Assembly: GCF_002042965.1 (NCBI RefSeq)
Contig: NZ_MZNT01000009.1
Span: 186,001-250,000 of the forward strand
DNA from: Paenibacillus sp. 32352
Lineage (GTDB): Bacteria > Bacillota > Bacilli > Paenibacillales > NBRC-103111
DNA: 64,000 nucleotides
Direction of reading: 5' to 3'
Numbering within the stretch: the stretch's first letter is position 1; each line of letters opens with the position of its first letter. Of this stretch, positions 28,659 through 38,389 are shown piece after piece. Position numbers and translations under genes: made by a program. Under the pieces are notes generated by a model. It was not told the origin of the DNA. It worked only from the letters and a program-made list of their open reading frames with translations, and did not search any database.

Positions 28659-30245
28659 ATGAAGGCAAAGCAAAGAAAGTGGTTAGGAGCTTCAACGGCG
28701 GCTTTAATGCTGACCAGTATGCTGTCGGCATGCTCCGGTCCGGCAAAAGATTCTGCACAGGGACAATCCAACGGTGCAGGCAAGGAGCCTGTCACCTTGA
28801 AGGTGGAGATATTCGATCGCGGCAACGCGCCCGCAGGCGCAGGACCGGTCGACAACAACTTCTGGACGCAGTGGATTCAGAAAAATTTCGGCGACCCGAA
28901 CAATATCAAGCTGCAGTTTATTCCGGTTCCGCGCAATCAGGAGGTAGATAAGCTTAACGTGCTGATGTCCACCGGCGATGCTCCCGATCTTGTGTTTACT
29001 TATGACATGAACACGATTTACAATTATGTCAAAGGCGGCGGCTTGACCGAGCTCGGCAAGCTGATCGACGAGAACGGGCCGAATCTGAAGAAGTTCCTGG
29101 GTCAGGAGGTTCTCAACTACGGCATCTTTAGCGGCAAGCAGTATACGATCCCGGCGAAGAGGCCGCTTCAATTCACTCAATCGTCCTACATCCGAAAAGA
29201 TTGGCTGGATAAGCTGGGATTGCCGGTTCCGAAGACGACAGAGGAGTTTTACCAAACTATGAAAGCGTTTAAGGAGAAGGACCCCGGGCAAACCGGCGGC
29301 AAAGTCATTCCTTACGATTTCAGCGCTTCGAACGGCACGAATATTACGACTCCCGGTGTTTTGATCAGCTCATTCGTTAAAAAGCTGTCGGAGGAAGATT
29401 TTTACGCGATGCCGGAGCTGCTGAAGCCGGGCTACAAGGACGGCGTCCAGTTCTTGAATAAGATGAATCAAGAGGGCTTGATCAACCCGGATTTCGCTCT
29501 GGACAAAGACGGCAAAAGCTTCGAGCGGGACGTGGCGAACGGCTATGTCGGCGCCTTCACGGCGCTGGCGGCTCACCAAAACCTGATGGGACCAGGGAAC
29601 GTATTCGATACGCTTAAGAAAAATGTTCCAGGCGCCGAGTATGTGGCTATGGATCCATTTACGAATGAGGAAGGCAAGCATCCGAAAGTGATTTACGACC
29701 CGATCGGCATGCATATCATGATTCCGAAGTCGAGCAAGCATGCGGTGGAGGCGATCAAGTATCTGGACTGGATGTCGAAGCCGGACGTGCTGTTTACGCT
29801 GCAGAACGGTATCGAGGGCCAGCATTATACGCTGGAGAACGGCTTCCCGAAGGCCATTACGACCGATGAAGCGAAGAAAACGTACTATAACAACACCGAT
29901 ATTGCAATTATCAGCAACGGAAGAGATTTTGGTTCCAAGGATAAAAATATCGAGGCCGGTGCCCTTCAGTTCCCGAACTACAAAGAGCTTGCCAAGCAAA
30001 CGATGATCAATGCTCTTAATGACGGGTACACGAATCCGCGCTTCGAGCGGCCGATCGACTCCGAGATCAAATACAGCAAGACGCTGGGAGACAAGGCGCA
30101 GGAAGCTGTAGTGAAGAGCATTCTGGCCAAGCCGGAAGAATTCAATAAGCTGTTTGACTCGAAAGTGGAGGAATATTTGAAGCTGGGCGGGCAGGCTGTG
30201 ATGGATGAACGCAGAGCCGCCTACAAGGAAATGAAAAAGAAATAA
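28659..30245 (+). CDS. Extracellular sugar-binding lipoprotein, LipO/YtcQ type
   Basis: 528 residues, the larger size class that partners LplB/YtcP permeases. The signal peptide has lipobox LSA-C with Cys25. The mature part shows VTLKVEIFDRGNAP, MSTGDAPDLVFTYD, GGGLTELGKLIDENGPNLKKFL and YTIPAKRPLQFTQSSYIRKDWLDKLGLPVPKT, all typical of these proteins. GAAGGGGAG lies upstream of the ATG. It is tethered outside the membrane. The neighbouring GH115-like and GH42 genes suggest a ligand with glucuronic acid and galactose. A stem-loop after the gene probably raises its expression over the regulator that follows. Confidence 0.92.
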   Translation: MKAKQRKWLGASTAALMLTSMLSACSGPAKDSAQGQSNGAGKEPVTLKVEIFDRGNAPAGAGPVDNNFWTQWIQKNFGDPNNIKLQFIPVPRNQEVDKLNVLMSTGDAPDLVFTYDMNTIYNYVKGGGLTELGKLIDENGPNLKKFLGQEVLNYGIFSGKQYTIPAKRPLQFTQSSYIRKDWLDKLGLPVPKTTEEFYQTMKAFKEKDPGQTGGKVIPYDFSASNGTNITTPGVLISSFVKKLSEEDFYAMPELLKPGYKDGVQFLNKMNQEGLINPDFALDKDGKSFERDVANGYVGAFTALAAHQNLMGPGNVFDTLKKNVPGAEYVAMDPFTNEEGKHPKVIYDPIGMHIMIPKSSKHAVEAIKYLDWMSKPDVLFTLQNGIEGQHYTLENGFPKAITTDEAKKTYYNNTDIAIISNGRDFGSKDKNIEAGALQFPNYKELAKQTMINALNDGYTNPRFERPIDSEIKYSKTLGDKAQEAVVKSILAKPEEFNKLFDSKVEEYLKLGGQAVMDERRAAYKEMKKK

Positions 30246-30256
30246 GCAGGATGTAC

Positions 30257-30287
30257 GGCAATCCCTTCTAATGTAGAGGGGGTTGCC
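30257..30287 (+). terminator. Intra-operon stem-loop
   Basis: GGCAATCCC and GGGGTTGCC pair over a 12-13-base loop, with no T run. It lies between the abundant binding protein and the regulator gene. It may stabilise the upstream message or partly stop transcription. Confidence 0.5.
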
Positions 30288-30316
30288 TGAATGTTTACTA
30301 TAAAAGGGTGGGGAAC

Positions 30317-32551
30317 ATGAATATCAACAACAACTACATTAAGCGGATGCTGCTGTCATACCTCCCCATTCTGTTTGTTACTGTCAGTGTGCTGATATTT
30401 ATTTTTATTTCCATCATCAATGAAATTAATGTTCGAAATGCTATTCAGGCGAACCGGCTCACGGCTGCGTATATTGTGAATATGGTGGACAGCTCGTTAA
30501 AAGGCATCTCTTTTGATGCTCAGAAAATGATAGAAACGAGCGGTGAGCTGCAGCAATTCCTCGACGGTCCCTCCGACAGGGCTCAGGAATTCGATGTGTC
30601 CAATATGCTGAGCAGTCTCATGGTTCGATACGGGCTCGTCGATTCGATTTACTTATATCGGGCCAAGGATGGCAAGGTTCTTGATCAAAGCACGATACGT
30701 TCGATAGAACAATTTCCGGACCAGAGCTATATCCGCAGCTCACTGGACCGCATGCTGGCGGGAGTCTGGTCTTCGCCACGGCTTAAGGAGAACGAAGGGC
30801 TGAACGCATCGACGTCTGTGAGCGTTACCTCCTTGGGGTTGAAAATTCCGCGCGATTCCGGAAGTCTCGGCTATATGATCATTAACATCAAGGTTTCCTC
30901 GTTAGATTCCTACATCCGTCAGATGATCGACCAAAAAATTACGGAGACGCAGCTGTATGATGCCCAAGGAAAGCCTTTCTTCGAGGATAGCCGTCTGGTT
31001 TCGTACAACAACAGTCTGAATGCGGATATCGTCTCGGATTACACGGGCTGGAAGTATCGAATGAGCATTAAAGGCGGCAAGCTATTCGATCTTTTGTTCC
31101 ACGGAAGCACGGTGTGGGTCATGCTGGGCCTTGGGGCCATCGTCTTTGCGATCGGCTCGACCTTCTACGTGACACGGAGAAGCTACAAACCGATTGAAGC
31201 CATTCTGCATCGGATCGACCGCTTTTCAACGGCTATCAAGCCTTCCGATCAAAGGGATAAGAGCAATGAGTTTGCGTTTATCGATCATGCGATCGAGCGG
31301 TTAATAACGAACAACATGGCGTTTCAGGAAAAGCAGCAGGAGCATCTGGTCATTCGAAGACAGCAGTTTCTGCAAATTTTGTTAAAGGGCGAATATGATG
31401 ACGACCGGGCTGCGTGGGAGCAGGAATGGCACCATTTCGGACTATCGGCGGGCCACTTTATCGTAGGGCTGCTGGAGCTTGATCACTATGTGCAGTTCGG
31501 TCTGAAGTACAGTCCTAACGATCAATCATTGTTCAAATTCATTATCAGCAGTGTCACTGTCGAGATAGCCGAACAAAACGGCCAGAGCATTGTAGCGGAG
31601 TGGATTTCGAAGCACCAGCTTGTTATTCTTCTTCTCTCGAAGGAAGGCAAGGCTTTGGAGCATCACATGCTTCAGCTGTCGGACCAGATCAGAGCCTGGA
31701 TAGAGAAGCATCTGGATTTTACGGTTACGATCGGCATCGGCTCGGCAGCCACTCAGGAATCGGAGATAGGGCGTTCGTTTGATGAGGCGGCGGCGGCCGT
31801 CAGCCGGAAAGTGACGCTTGGCGTAAATCAAATTATCGACGCGGTAGAAGTCAAGGGGAGACCTGACGGAGAATGGTTCGCCTATCTGGAAATGATCCGC
31901 ACGATCGTACGCAAGCTCCGCATGTCGGATCCCGAATGGCTGAGTGAGCTGAATCAGCTATTCAACGAGATGACCGTTCACCGGCTTGGCAAGGATGATG
32001 TTGAACGGCTGCTGCATTATTTCATCTTTCATCTGGAATACGAGATGGAGGGAACGCTGCCTGAAGCAGCCAAGCTATGGCTTCAGGATGCCAAGCCGGT
32101 CCTGCTTCTTGCGCTGGAGCAATCGGATACGCTGGCCCAGCTCGAGTCCTGCTTCCTTAAGGAGCTGGAGCAGCTATCCGGGCGCATCGGAGAGCTTGTG
32201 CAGAGCAGGCGTTACAATGCACAGATGATAGAGATACGCGACTTCGTGACGAAGCACTTCATGGACCCGAATCTTTCGCTCACCATGCTGAGTGATCGGT
32301 TTCAAATCGGCTCCAAGTATTTAAGCCAACTGTTTAAGGAAAGCATCGGCCAAAACTTCTCGGATTTCCTGATCGGCTTACGAATCGAACATGCCAAAAA
32401 ACTGCTTCGCGAGTCGGATGTTTCGGTACAGGACATCTCAGACCTTATGGGGTATGCAAATACGACGTCGTTTATAAGGATTTTTAAGAAAATCGTCGGA
32501 GTGTCTCCGGGACAATATCGGGAGTCTCAGCTTCGTAACGAAAGTAAATAA
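30317..32551 (+). CDS. Membrane-bound AraC-family regulator
   Basis: 744 residues. TM1 (MLLSYLPILFVTVSVLIFIFISI) is near the start, a sensor region of about 230 residues lies outside the cell, and TM2 is at about 262-285 (VWVMLGLGAIVFAIGSTFYV). A cytoplasmic region follows with a degenerate cyclase-like segment (FTVTIGIGSAATQESEIGRSFDEAAAAVSR). The C-terminal AraC DNA-binding domain has FVTKHFMDPNLSLTMLSDRFQIGSKYLSQLFKE and SVQDISDLMGYANTTSFIRIFKK. One protein thus combines sensing and DNA binding, replacing a YesM/YesN pair. The ATG follows GGGTGGGG. It likely controls its own transport and hydrolase operon. Confidence 0.92.
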   Translation: MNINNNYIKRMLLSYLPILFVTVSVLIFIFISIINEINVRNAIQANRLTAAYIVNMVDSSLKGISFDAQKMIETSGELQQFLDGPSDRAQEFDVSNMLSSLMVRYGLVDSIYLYRAKDGKVLDQSTIRSIEQFPDQSYIRSSLDRMLAGVWSSPRLKENEGLNASTSVSVTSLGLKIPRDSGSLGYMIINIKVSSLDSYIRQMIDQKITETQLYDAQGKPFFEDSRLVSYNNSLNADIVSDYTGWKYRMSIKGGKLFDLLFHGSTVWVMLGLGAIVFAIGSTFYVTRRSYKPIEAILHRIDRFSTAIKPSDQRDKSNEFAFIDHAIERLITNNMAFQEKQQEHLVIRRQQFLQILLKGEYDDDRAAWEQEWHHFGLSAGHFIVGLLELDHYVQFGLKYSPNDQSLFKFIISSVTVEIAEQNGQSIVAEWISKHQLVILLLSKEGKALEHHMLQLSDQIRAWIEKHLDFTVTIGIGSAATQESEIGRSFDEAAAAVSRKVTLGVNQIIDAVEVKGRPDGEWFAYLEMIRTIVRKLRMSDPEWLSELNQLFNEMTVHRLGKDDVERLLHYFIFHLEYEMEGTLPEAAKLWLQDAKPVLLLALEQSDTLAQLESCFLKELEQLSGRIGELVQSRRYNAQMIEIRDFVTKHFMDPNLSLTMLSDRFQIGSKYLSQLFKESIGQNFSDFLIGLRIEHAKKLLRESDVSVQDISDLMGYANTTSFIRIFKKIVGVSPGQYRESQLRNESK

Positions 32552-32573
32552 AAGATGAACAGGAGGTTGGCTG

Positions 32574-34667
32574 GTGAAGCAGCATGTTAAAGGCCCGCTG
32601 GTAATAAAAGGGCAAGTGCGTATCCAAATTCCCGAATTACGGACTTCTCCGGTCGAGCATGCAATCCGGATGCTGATCAGAGACTTTGAGGCCGTGCTGG
32701 GAGCCAAACCCGAGCTAGTGACGGAAGCAACGGAGGCAGCGGAAATCGGTATCCGTATAGCCGGGGAGAAGGATGGCTGCCAGCAGCGTCCGGAAGCGTT
32801 CGGCTTTCGTTTCTGCAGCAATGGCGGCACCCCTCGCATGGAAATAATCGGCTATGATGATTTGGGCCTTGTGTATGGCATATTAGCATTCAGCAGGGAA
32901 TTCCTGGGCATCCAGCCGTTCTGGTTTTGGGCGGACCAGTCGTTAACCAGGTGCCAAGAGCTCGTGATTCCATGCGTCGATTATGATGCTCCTGAGCCTA
33001 GGGTTCGGTACCGGGGCTGGTTTGTCAACGACGAGGTATGCCTGATCGGCTGGAAAGACCCATATCCGCCTTCCAGGGAAGTGTGGGAACCCGTATTTGA
33101 AGCGCTGCTCCGTTGCGGGGGGAATGTGGTCATTCCCGGCACGGATTTGCCGAAGCATGGAATTCATTATGAGCTTGCTTCCGAGATGGGGCTATGGGTA
33201 ACGCATCATCATGCGGAGCCGTTGGGAGCGGAAATGTTCCTTCGTGCCTTCCCGGGCAGAACGGCCAGTTATCACGAGCATCCGGGGCTGTTCGAAAGCT
33301 TGTGGCAGAAGGCTATAGAGAAGCAAAAGGACAAGAAGGTTCTCTGGGTGCTCTCGTTCCGCGGGCAAGGAGATAAGCCGTTTTGGATTGATGATCCTGC
33401 TTTTGACACTCCCGAAAAACGCGGGGCGATGATAAGCAAGGTGATTCGCAAGCAGTATTACATGATCGGCAGCGCTGTCTCCAATCCGGTTTATTGCGCA
33501 GCACTATATGGAGAAATCGCTGAATTGTACAAGGGAGGGTTCGTGGAGCTTCCGGAGGACGTGATCAAGATATGGGCCGATAACGGGTACGGCAAGATGG
33601 TTTCCCGCCGGCACGGCAATCACAATCTTAGGGTACCGGCGCTCCCGGCGGCTGACGATAGAGGCAAGCACGGCCTGTACTATCACGTGACGTTTCATGA
33701 CCTGCAAGCCTCCAACCATCTGACGATGTTCCCGGGACCGGCGGAATTTTTGAAGCAGGAGCTTGAGAACTCCTTCTCCTCCGGCGCAGATGAATATTTG
33801 CTGCTCAATTGCGGCAATATTAGGCCTCATATCTATCCGCTGGATGTGATCCGAGAGCTGTGGAGCGCCGGCACGGTGGATGTTGGCAAGCATTTAACTG
33901 AATTCGTACGCAGCTATTATGGCTCCCATCATGATGAGCTGGAGGAATTATACGGCAGCTATGCGGAGGCGGCCCTGTCGTACGGACCGCATGACGATGA
34001 TTGGGCTGGAGACGAATATTATCACCATCCGGCCAGGGTTATCATCGGCCATTGGCTGCAGGGGAAGGGAGATCAACCGAATCCGAGATTATTCTGGGCT
34101 GCGGAGGCGGATTCTTTCCTGAAGCAGGTGAAGGGGTTCGAGGAACGGCTGGAGAGCGGCATGCAGAAATGGGGCGCATGGCTCAAGCGGTGCGGCGAAG
34201 TGCTGAATCAGCTTGGAACGGACGATAGGCGCAGAGCCGGCGATCAGCTGCAGTTCCATGGTGCCCTTCATTTGTCCGGCTGCGAAGGGTTTTATTGGCT
34301 GTGCCGCGCTTACAGAGAGTATAGCGAGAAGCGTTACCCGCAAGCGTTCGTCTGCGCCTCCGAATCGATGTGGAGCTATCAGAAAGGACTCGACCAATTA
34401 AGAGCTTCCGAGCATGGCAAGTGGGACCGGTTTTACCGGGCGGATTGGCTTACGAACATTCAGAGCACCGTCCAAAATGTGGATACTGTAAGAAGGTTCC
34501 TTCGCATCCATGGAGACAGTCCCGACTTTTTCTTATGGTATAAGGAGTTCCTGATGCCGGAAACGGAAAAATACATTTATTTGGAAAATACCCACCGCAA
34601 TCCTTTATCCGATGATGAGCTGGCTCAAAGGCTTAAAGCTTATTTTCAGCAAAGGGAGCTTCTGTAG
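32574..34667 (+). CDS. GH115-like alpha-glucuronidase
   Basis: 697 residues from a GTG with AGGAGG 7 bases upstream. An N-terminal GH67/GH115-type alpha/beta domain (VKGPLVIKGQVRIQIPELRTSPVEHAIRMLIRDFEAVLG) is followed by the barrel signature VRYRGWFVNDEVCLIGW, MGLWVTHHHAEPLGAEMF and VLWVLSFRGQGDKPFW. These match the Glyco_hydro_115 pattern (RGxFxNDE, HHEP-like), enzymes that release glucuronic acid from xylan or arabinogalactan. It is shorter than many family members and probably lacks their C-terminal module. There is no signal peptide, so it acts on imported oligosaccharides. The family assignment is good but the substrate is inferred. Confidence 0.75.
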   Translation: MKQHVKGPLVIKGQVRIQIPELRTSPVEHAIRMLIRDFEAVLGAKPELVTEATEAAEIGIRIAGEKDGCQQRPEAFGFRFCSNGGTPRMEIIGYDDLGLVYGILAFSREFLGIQPFWFWADQSLTRCQELVIPCVDYDAPEPRVRYRGWFVNDEVCLIGWKDPYPPSREVWEPVFEALLRCGGNVVIPGTDLPKHGIHYELASEMGLWVTHHHAEPLGAEMFLRAFPGRTASYHEHPGLFESLWQKAIEKQKDKKVLWVLSFRGQGDKPFWIDDPAFDTPEKRGAMISKVIRKQYYMIGSAVSNPVYCAALYGEIAELYKGGFVELPEDVIKIWADNGYGKMVSRRHGNHNLRVPALPAADDRGKHGLYYHVTFHDLQASNHLTMFPGPAEFLKQELENSFSSGADEYLLLNCGNIRPHIYPLDVIRELWSAGTVDVGKHLTEFVRSYYGSHHDELEELYGSYAEAALSYGPHDDDWAGDEYYHHPARVIIGHWLQGKGDQPNPRLFWAAEADSFLKQVKGFEERLESGMQKWGAWLKRCGEVLNQLGTDDRRRAGDQLQFHGALHLSGCEGFYWLCRAYREYSEKRYPQAFVCASESMWSYQKGLDQLRASEHGKWDRFYRADWLTNIQSTVQNVDTVRRFLRIHGDSPDFFLWYKEFLMPETEKYIYLENTHRNPLSDDELAQRLKAYFQQRELL

Positions 34668-34727
34668 AGCCTGCGGTCTGTGAGAAGGGTACATGCAATA
34701 AAAAAGTCCCTGAGCGAGCGATTCTGA

Positions 34728-34778
34728 CTGCACCCCAATTGTTAGACACCATCCAACAGTTGAAGGTGCAGTTTTTTT
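34728..34778 (+). terminator. Rho-independent terminator, probably derived from an IS3-family end
   Basis: CTGCACC plus CAATTGTT (34728-34743) pairs with AACAGTTG plus GGTGCAG (34755-34771), followed by seven T residues. The left arm TGACTGCACCCC then AATTGTTAGAC (34725-34746) looks like the terminal repeat of IS3/IS150-group elements, but no transposase gene is present. It separates the GH115-like and GH42 genes. Confidence 0.7.
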
Positions 34779-34919
34779 GTTTGCTGCCACTATGGATGCA
34801 GGACTGTATGTTAAGAACGGACGATTTTTTGCTGCTTCTGTTCTATGCTTGCCAGCTGCTAGTGGTCTATTATCAAAGAGATATAAGCAAATATGACGAT
34901 TCCTATAGGAGCGATAGAG

Positions 34920-36977
34920 ATGACAGGAAAACATTCCCCTATAAGCAGTAAGCTGCCCGTCCTGATGCACGGCGCGGATTATAATCCCGAGCAATGGCTG
35001 CATGATCCGAAGGTGCTGGAGGAAGATATCCGGCTTATGAAGCTGGCCGGCTGCAATGTCATGGCCATCGGCATATTCTCCTGGGCTTCGCTGGAGCCTC
35101 AGGAAGGCGTGTTTTCCTTCGAATGGATGGATCAGGTGCTGGAGCGTTTTGCACAGAACGGGATTTATGCCTGGCTTGCCACGCCGAGCGGGGCACGTCC
35201 CGCCTGGATGTCCGCCAAATACCCGGAGGTGCTGCGCGTAGGAGCCAATCGGGTCCGCAACCTGCATGGAATGCGGCATAATCACTGCTACACGTCGCCG
35301 GTCTATCGGGAGAAGACGGCCATCATCAACGGCAAGCTGGCTGAACGCTACGCCAAGCATCCGGCCGTACTCGGCTGGCATATCTCCAATGAATTCGGCG
35401 GAGATTGCCACTGCGGCCTCTGTCAGGATGCCTTCCGCAGCTGGCTGAAGAAGAAGTACGGGACGCTGGAGGCTCTGAATGCGGCTTGGTGGACGACCTT
35501 CTGGGCACACACCTACACGGATTGGTCGCAGGTGGAATCTCCAGCTCCCCACGGGGAGAACATGGTTCACGGCATGAATCTGGACTGGCGCCGGTTCGTA
35601 ACGGATCAAACCGTCGATTTCTGTCGGCATGAGATAGAATCGGTGAAGAGAGCCAATCCCGAGCTTCCGGCCACCACGAACATGCATATGATCGAAGGCC
35701 TGGATTACCGCAAATTTGCAGATGTGCTGGATGTGATCTCCTGGGATGCTTACCCGACCTGGCATCAAGGGACGAACGATATCAAGCTCGGCGCATCCGT
35801 AGCGTTCTACCACGATTTATTCCGCTCCATCCGGAAGAAGCCGTTTCTTCTTATGGAAAGTACGCCAAGCTTGACGAACTGGCAGCCGGTCAGCAAGCTG
35901 AAGCAGCCGGGCATGCATCGTCTGTCCTCGCTGCAGGCGGTAGCCCATGGATCGGATTCCGTGCAGTACTTCCAGTGGCGCAAGAGCCGCGGCTCCAGCG
36001 AGAAGTTTCACGGAGCTGTAGTGGATCATGCGGGCCATGAGCACACGCGAGTCTTCCGGGATGTGGCGGAGCTGGGGAGGTCGCTGGCGGCCATCTCGGA
36101 AGTCACGGGCACTTCGACTCCGGCGGAGACGGCGATTCTGTTTGATTGGGATAACCGTTGGACCGTAAAGAATGCCCAGGGTCCCCGAAATATGGGGATC
36201 CATTATGAGCAGACGGTCCTGGACCATCATCAGGCCTTCTGGGAGCAGGGAGTGCCGACGGACGTCATTGGCAGCGAAGACGATTTCGCACCGTATAAAG
36301 TGATTATCGCCCCCATGCTGTATATGTGCCGTGAAGAGACAGGCAGGAAGCTGGAGCGATTCGTTGAGAACGGCGGTACCTTGGTGGCTACCTATTGGTC
36401 AGGCATTGTCGATGAGCATGATCTATGCCATATAGGAGGCTTCCCCGGACCGCTTCGCAAGGTGCTCGGTATCTGGGCGGAGGAAATCGAAGGACTGTAC
36501 GAGGAAGACCGGAACGGGCTGGCGTTGTCGCCGGATAACGCTCTTGGTCTGACAGGAACCTTCGAGGCTCATGAAATTTGCGAGCTGATTCATGTGGAGA
36601 GCGCAGAGGTGCTGGGGCTTTATACGGACAGCTTCTATGCCGGGCGCCCGGCTTTAACAGTGAACAGTCTGGGCCAAGGACGCGCGTACTATATGGCTGC
36701 CCGGCTGAAGGCGGACTTCCTTTCCGCTTTTTACCAACGGATCGTTGAGGAAGCGGGGCTTACCCGCACATTGAATACCGACCTGCCGCGGGGTGTTACG
36801 GCCACGTGGAGGACGGATGGGGAAACGGACTATGTGTTCGTAATGAATTTCAGCGAGATGGAGCAGCAGATTCCGCTTGATGGGCGCGGATATACCGATC
36901 TGGAAAGCGGAGATCCTGCAGGGGATAGTGTAAGTCTGCCGGTTCACGGTATAGCGGTGCTGAAGCGAGAGGCGTGA
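34920..36977 (+). CDS. Beta-galactosidase, glycoside hydrolase family 42
   Basis: 685 residues, a normal GH42 length, from an ATG with AGGAG 8 bases upstream. The barrel begins LMHGADYNPEQWL. The acid/base glutamate is in WHISNEFGG (E158), followed by the structural zinc cluster CHCGLC. The nucleophile is in FLLMESTPS (E313). The trimerisation domain and C-terminal beta domain follow. GH42 enzymes cleave beta-galactosides from galactan or arabinogalactan oligosaccharides in the cytoplasm. It lies 252 bases after the GH115-like gene beyond a terminator, so it may have its own promoter (TATTAT at 34868 is a possible -10). Confidence 0.94.
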   Translation: MTGKHSPISSKLPVLMHGADYNPEQWLHDPKVLEEDIRLMKLAGCNVMAIGIFSWASLEPQEGVFSFEWMDQVLERFAQNGIYAWLATPSGARPAWMSAKYPEVLRVGANRVRNLHGMRHNHCYTSPVYREKTAIINGKLAERYAKHPAVLGWHISNEFGGDCHCGLCQDAFRSWLKKKYGTLEALNAAWWTTFWAHTYTDWSQVESPAPHGENMVHGMNLDWRRFVTDQTVDFCRHEIESVKRANPELPATTNMHMIEGLDYRKFADVLDVISWDAYPTWHQGTNDIKLGASVAFYHDLFRSIRKKPFLLMESTPSLTNWQPVSKLKQPGMHRLSSLQAVAHGSDSVQYFQWRKSRGSSEKFHGAVVDHAGHEHTRVFRDVAELGRSLAAISEVTGTSTPAETAILFDWDNRWTVKNAQGPRNMGIHYEQTVLDHHQAFWEQGVPTDVIGSEDDFAPYKVIIAPMLYMCREETGRKLERFVENGGTLVATYWSGIVDEHDLCHIGGFPGPLRKVLGIWAEEIEGLYEEDRNGLALSPDNALGLTGTFEAHEICELIHVESAEVLGLYTDSFYAGRPALTVNSLGQGRAYYMAARLKADFLSAFYQRIVEEAGLTRTLNTDLPRGVTATWRTDGETDYVFVMNFSEMEQQIPLDGRGYTDLESGDPAGDSVSLPVHGIAVLKREA

Positions 36978-37007
36978 AGTGTGGAGCGGGGTGCCGTAGA
37001 AAAGAAA

Positions 37008-37030
37008 AACCGGAGCGCTATGCTCCGGTT
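37008..37030 (-). terminator. Rho-independent terminator, mainly for the minus strand
   Basis: The perfect 9-bp stem AACCGGAGC / GCTCCGGTT has its T-rich tail (TTTTTCTTTT) on the minus strand, so it best serves the gene at 37260-38192. It also lies right after the GH42 gene. Confidence 0.75.
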
Positions 37031-37064
37031 CCGGCATACTGTTGAAAAAAATGTTTTGTGGGAA

Positions 37065-37222
37065 CTATGCTGCCTACGAAGGTGGGTAAGCCCGGAGGAG
37101 GTTACTTCGACCTTTGAAACCTGTGAAGTACCGCTGCATTAGATTTACTTTTCACGGATTTCAATAGTGGCTGGAGGGGCATACCCACCGGAGTATATTG
37201 GCAAAGTTCGAGCTCTATAGGT
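37065..37222 (+). repeat. Structured intergenic element, copy B
   Basis: Outer helix GGTGGGTA (37081-37088) with TACCCACC (37182-37189). Inner helix TTTGAAACCTGTGAA (37113-37127) with TTCACGGATTTCAA (37151-37164). Conserved tracts are CGGAGGAG, ACCTTTG, AATAGTGGCTGGAG and ACCGGAGTATATTGGCAA. The right flank GAGCTCTATAGGTTT (37209-37223) matches copy A. It fills the convergent gap between the GH42 gene and the aromatic-acid-exporter-like gene. Confidence 0.8.
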
Positions 37223-37259
37223 TTTTCCTCAGATTCACCGGCATCAAACCATAGCCTGA

Positions 37260-38192
37260 TCACATCGTATGAATAAACCGTTCCAGCTCGTTCGCTACGG
37301 CATAAAGGCTGGCGCGATTTTCGAATTCATGGCGCGTTTCCGGCAAGGGAAGCAGCTTATGGTATTCACGGATGGCACGCAGCGTTTCGCGCAGATGGGC
37401 TGTTGAGCTTCCAGGTTTCAGGCTGCTGACCTCAAGAATAAAGTCTCCTATCCGGATGCCCTGGTCCATCTTAACCGAAATTCTTGAAATATACGGGAGC
37501 ATTCGCTCCAGGATTTCGTACTGCTGGCGTTTTGTATCAAAATAACTCTCGTAGGAGTTCGTTTTGCGCAGTAAATTATTCTCCGCATCGAGCACTGCGA
37601 GCCTCTTGGCTTGCTGAAGCTCGTCGCCAAGCTGCAGCAGTTCCTTCCCGTCCCACAGCGTATAGCCTTCCTTGAGATAGGCGGCCATCTCTTTCAAAAT
37701 AACGGAAATGAGCCGGTCCACTTCCTCCTTACGGCGGTTTAACTCCTTATCGATGCTGGGCATGTACCAATTAACAAGCAGGGCGACACCTAAGCCGATT
37801 ACTATCACCAAAAACTCATTAAGGAAAAAGGCCGGTTCAATGCCTCGATGCATATAGACATGCATGACGATGACCGAACTGCTTGCGATGCCTTCCTGCA
37901 TGCGAAACCGGACGCAGAACGGGATAAACAGCAGCAGATAAACGAGAAAGGAATACGGATGATAGCCGATGATAGCAAACAGCAGGCTCGAGAATAAAAG
38001 GCCGGATAGACAAGCAAACAATCGGCTGACGACGGCTTGCGTTGATTGCTTGCGTGATTTTTGAATGCACAGCAGGGTCAGTATCCCCGCCGCAGAGTAG
38101 TATTCGAGCTGCAGCAGCTGGGCAAGCAGAATGGAAATGCTGACGCCGACGGCAGTTTTTAGAGTACGGAAGCCGATTTTCATCTTCGTCAT
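37260..38192 (-). CDS. FUSC/ArAE-type membrane protein (YqjA-like)
   Basis: 310 residues. The N-terminal half has four to five membrane segments (FRTLKTAVGVSISILLAQLLQLEYYSAAGILTLLCIQ, LFSSLLFAIIGYHPYSFLVYLLLFIPFC, FLVIVIGLGVALLVNWYMP). The C-terminal half is a helical cytoplasmic domain (NRRKEEVDRLISVILKEMAAYLKEGY...). This is the ArAE_1 plus ArAE_1_C layout of B. subtilis YqjA, a family named after aromatic-acid exporters but mostly of unknown transport function. GGTGGTGA precedes the ATG. It is a single-gene unit with a terminator at 37008-37030. Confidence 0.87.
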   Translation of the reverse strand: MTKMKIGFRTLKTAVGVSISILLAQLLQLEYYSAAGILTLLCIQKSRKQSTQAVVSRLFACLSGLLFSSLLFAIIGYHPYSFLVYLLLFIPFCVRFRMQEGIASSSVIVMHVYMHRGIEPAFFLNEFLVIVIGLGVALLVNWYMPSIDKELNRRKEEVDRLISVILKEMAAYLKEGYTLWDGKELLQLGDELQQAKRLAVLDAENNLLRKTNSYESYFDTKRQQYEILERMLPYISRISVKMDQGIRIGDFILEVSSLKPGSSTAHLRETLRAIREYHKLLPLPETRHEFENRASLYAVANELERFIHTM

Positions 38193-38389
38193 GCTGTCAC
38201 CACCAATAGCATTTTGCTATATTGTATAGTGCTCGGGTTGGAGTGTAAATGTAATTCACACAAAAACAACATCATTCAACAGCATTTTTGAAAAATAATT
38301 GAAAACATTGTCGCTGCAGTGAGAAGGTTCACGAAATACGAAAAAAATGTTGTATTACATTACATAAAAGTGGGCTGAAAAGCAGAAAA

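Noticed and set aside
34605-35813. 402-codon minus-strand frame
   Set aside because: It spans the end of the GH115-like gene, the terminator and the start of the GH42 gene, with no recognisable domain; a shadow frame.
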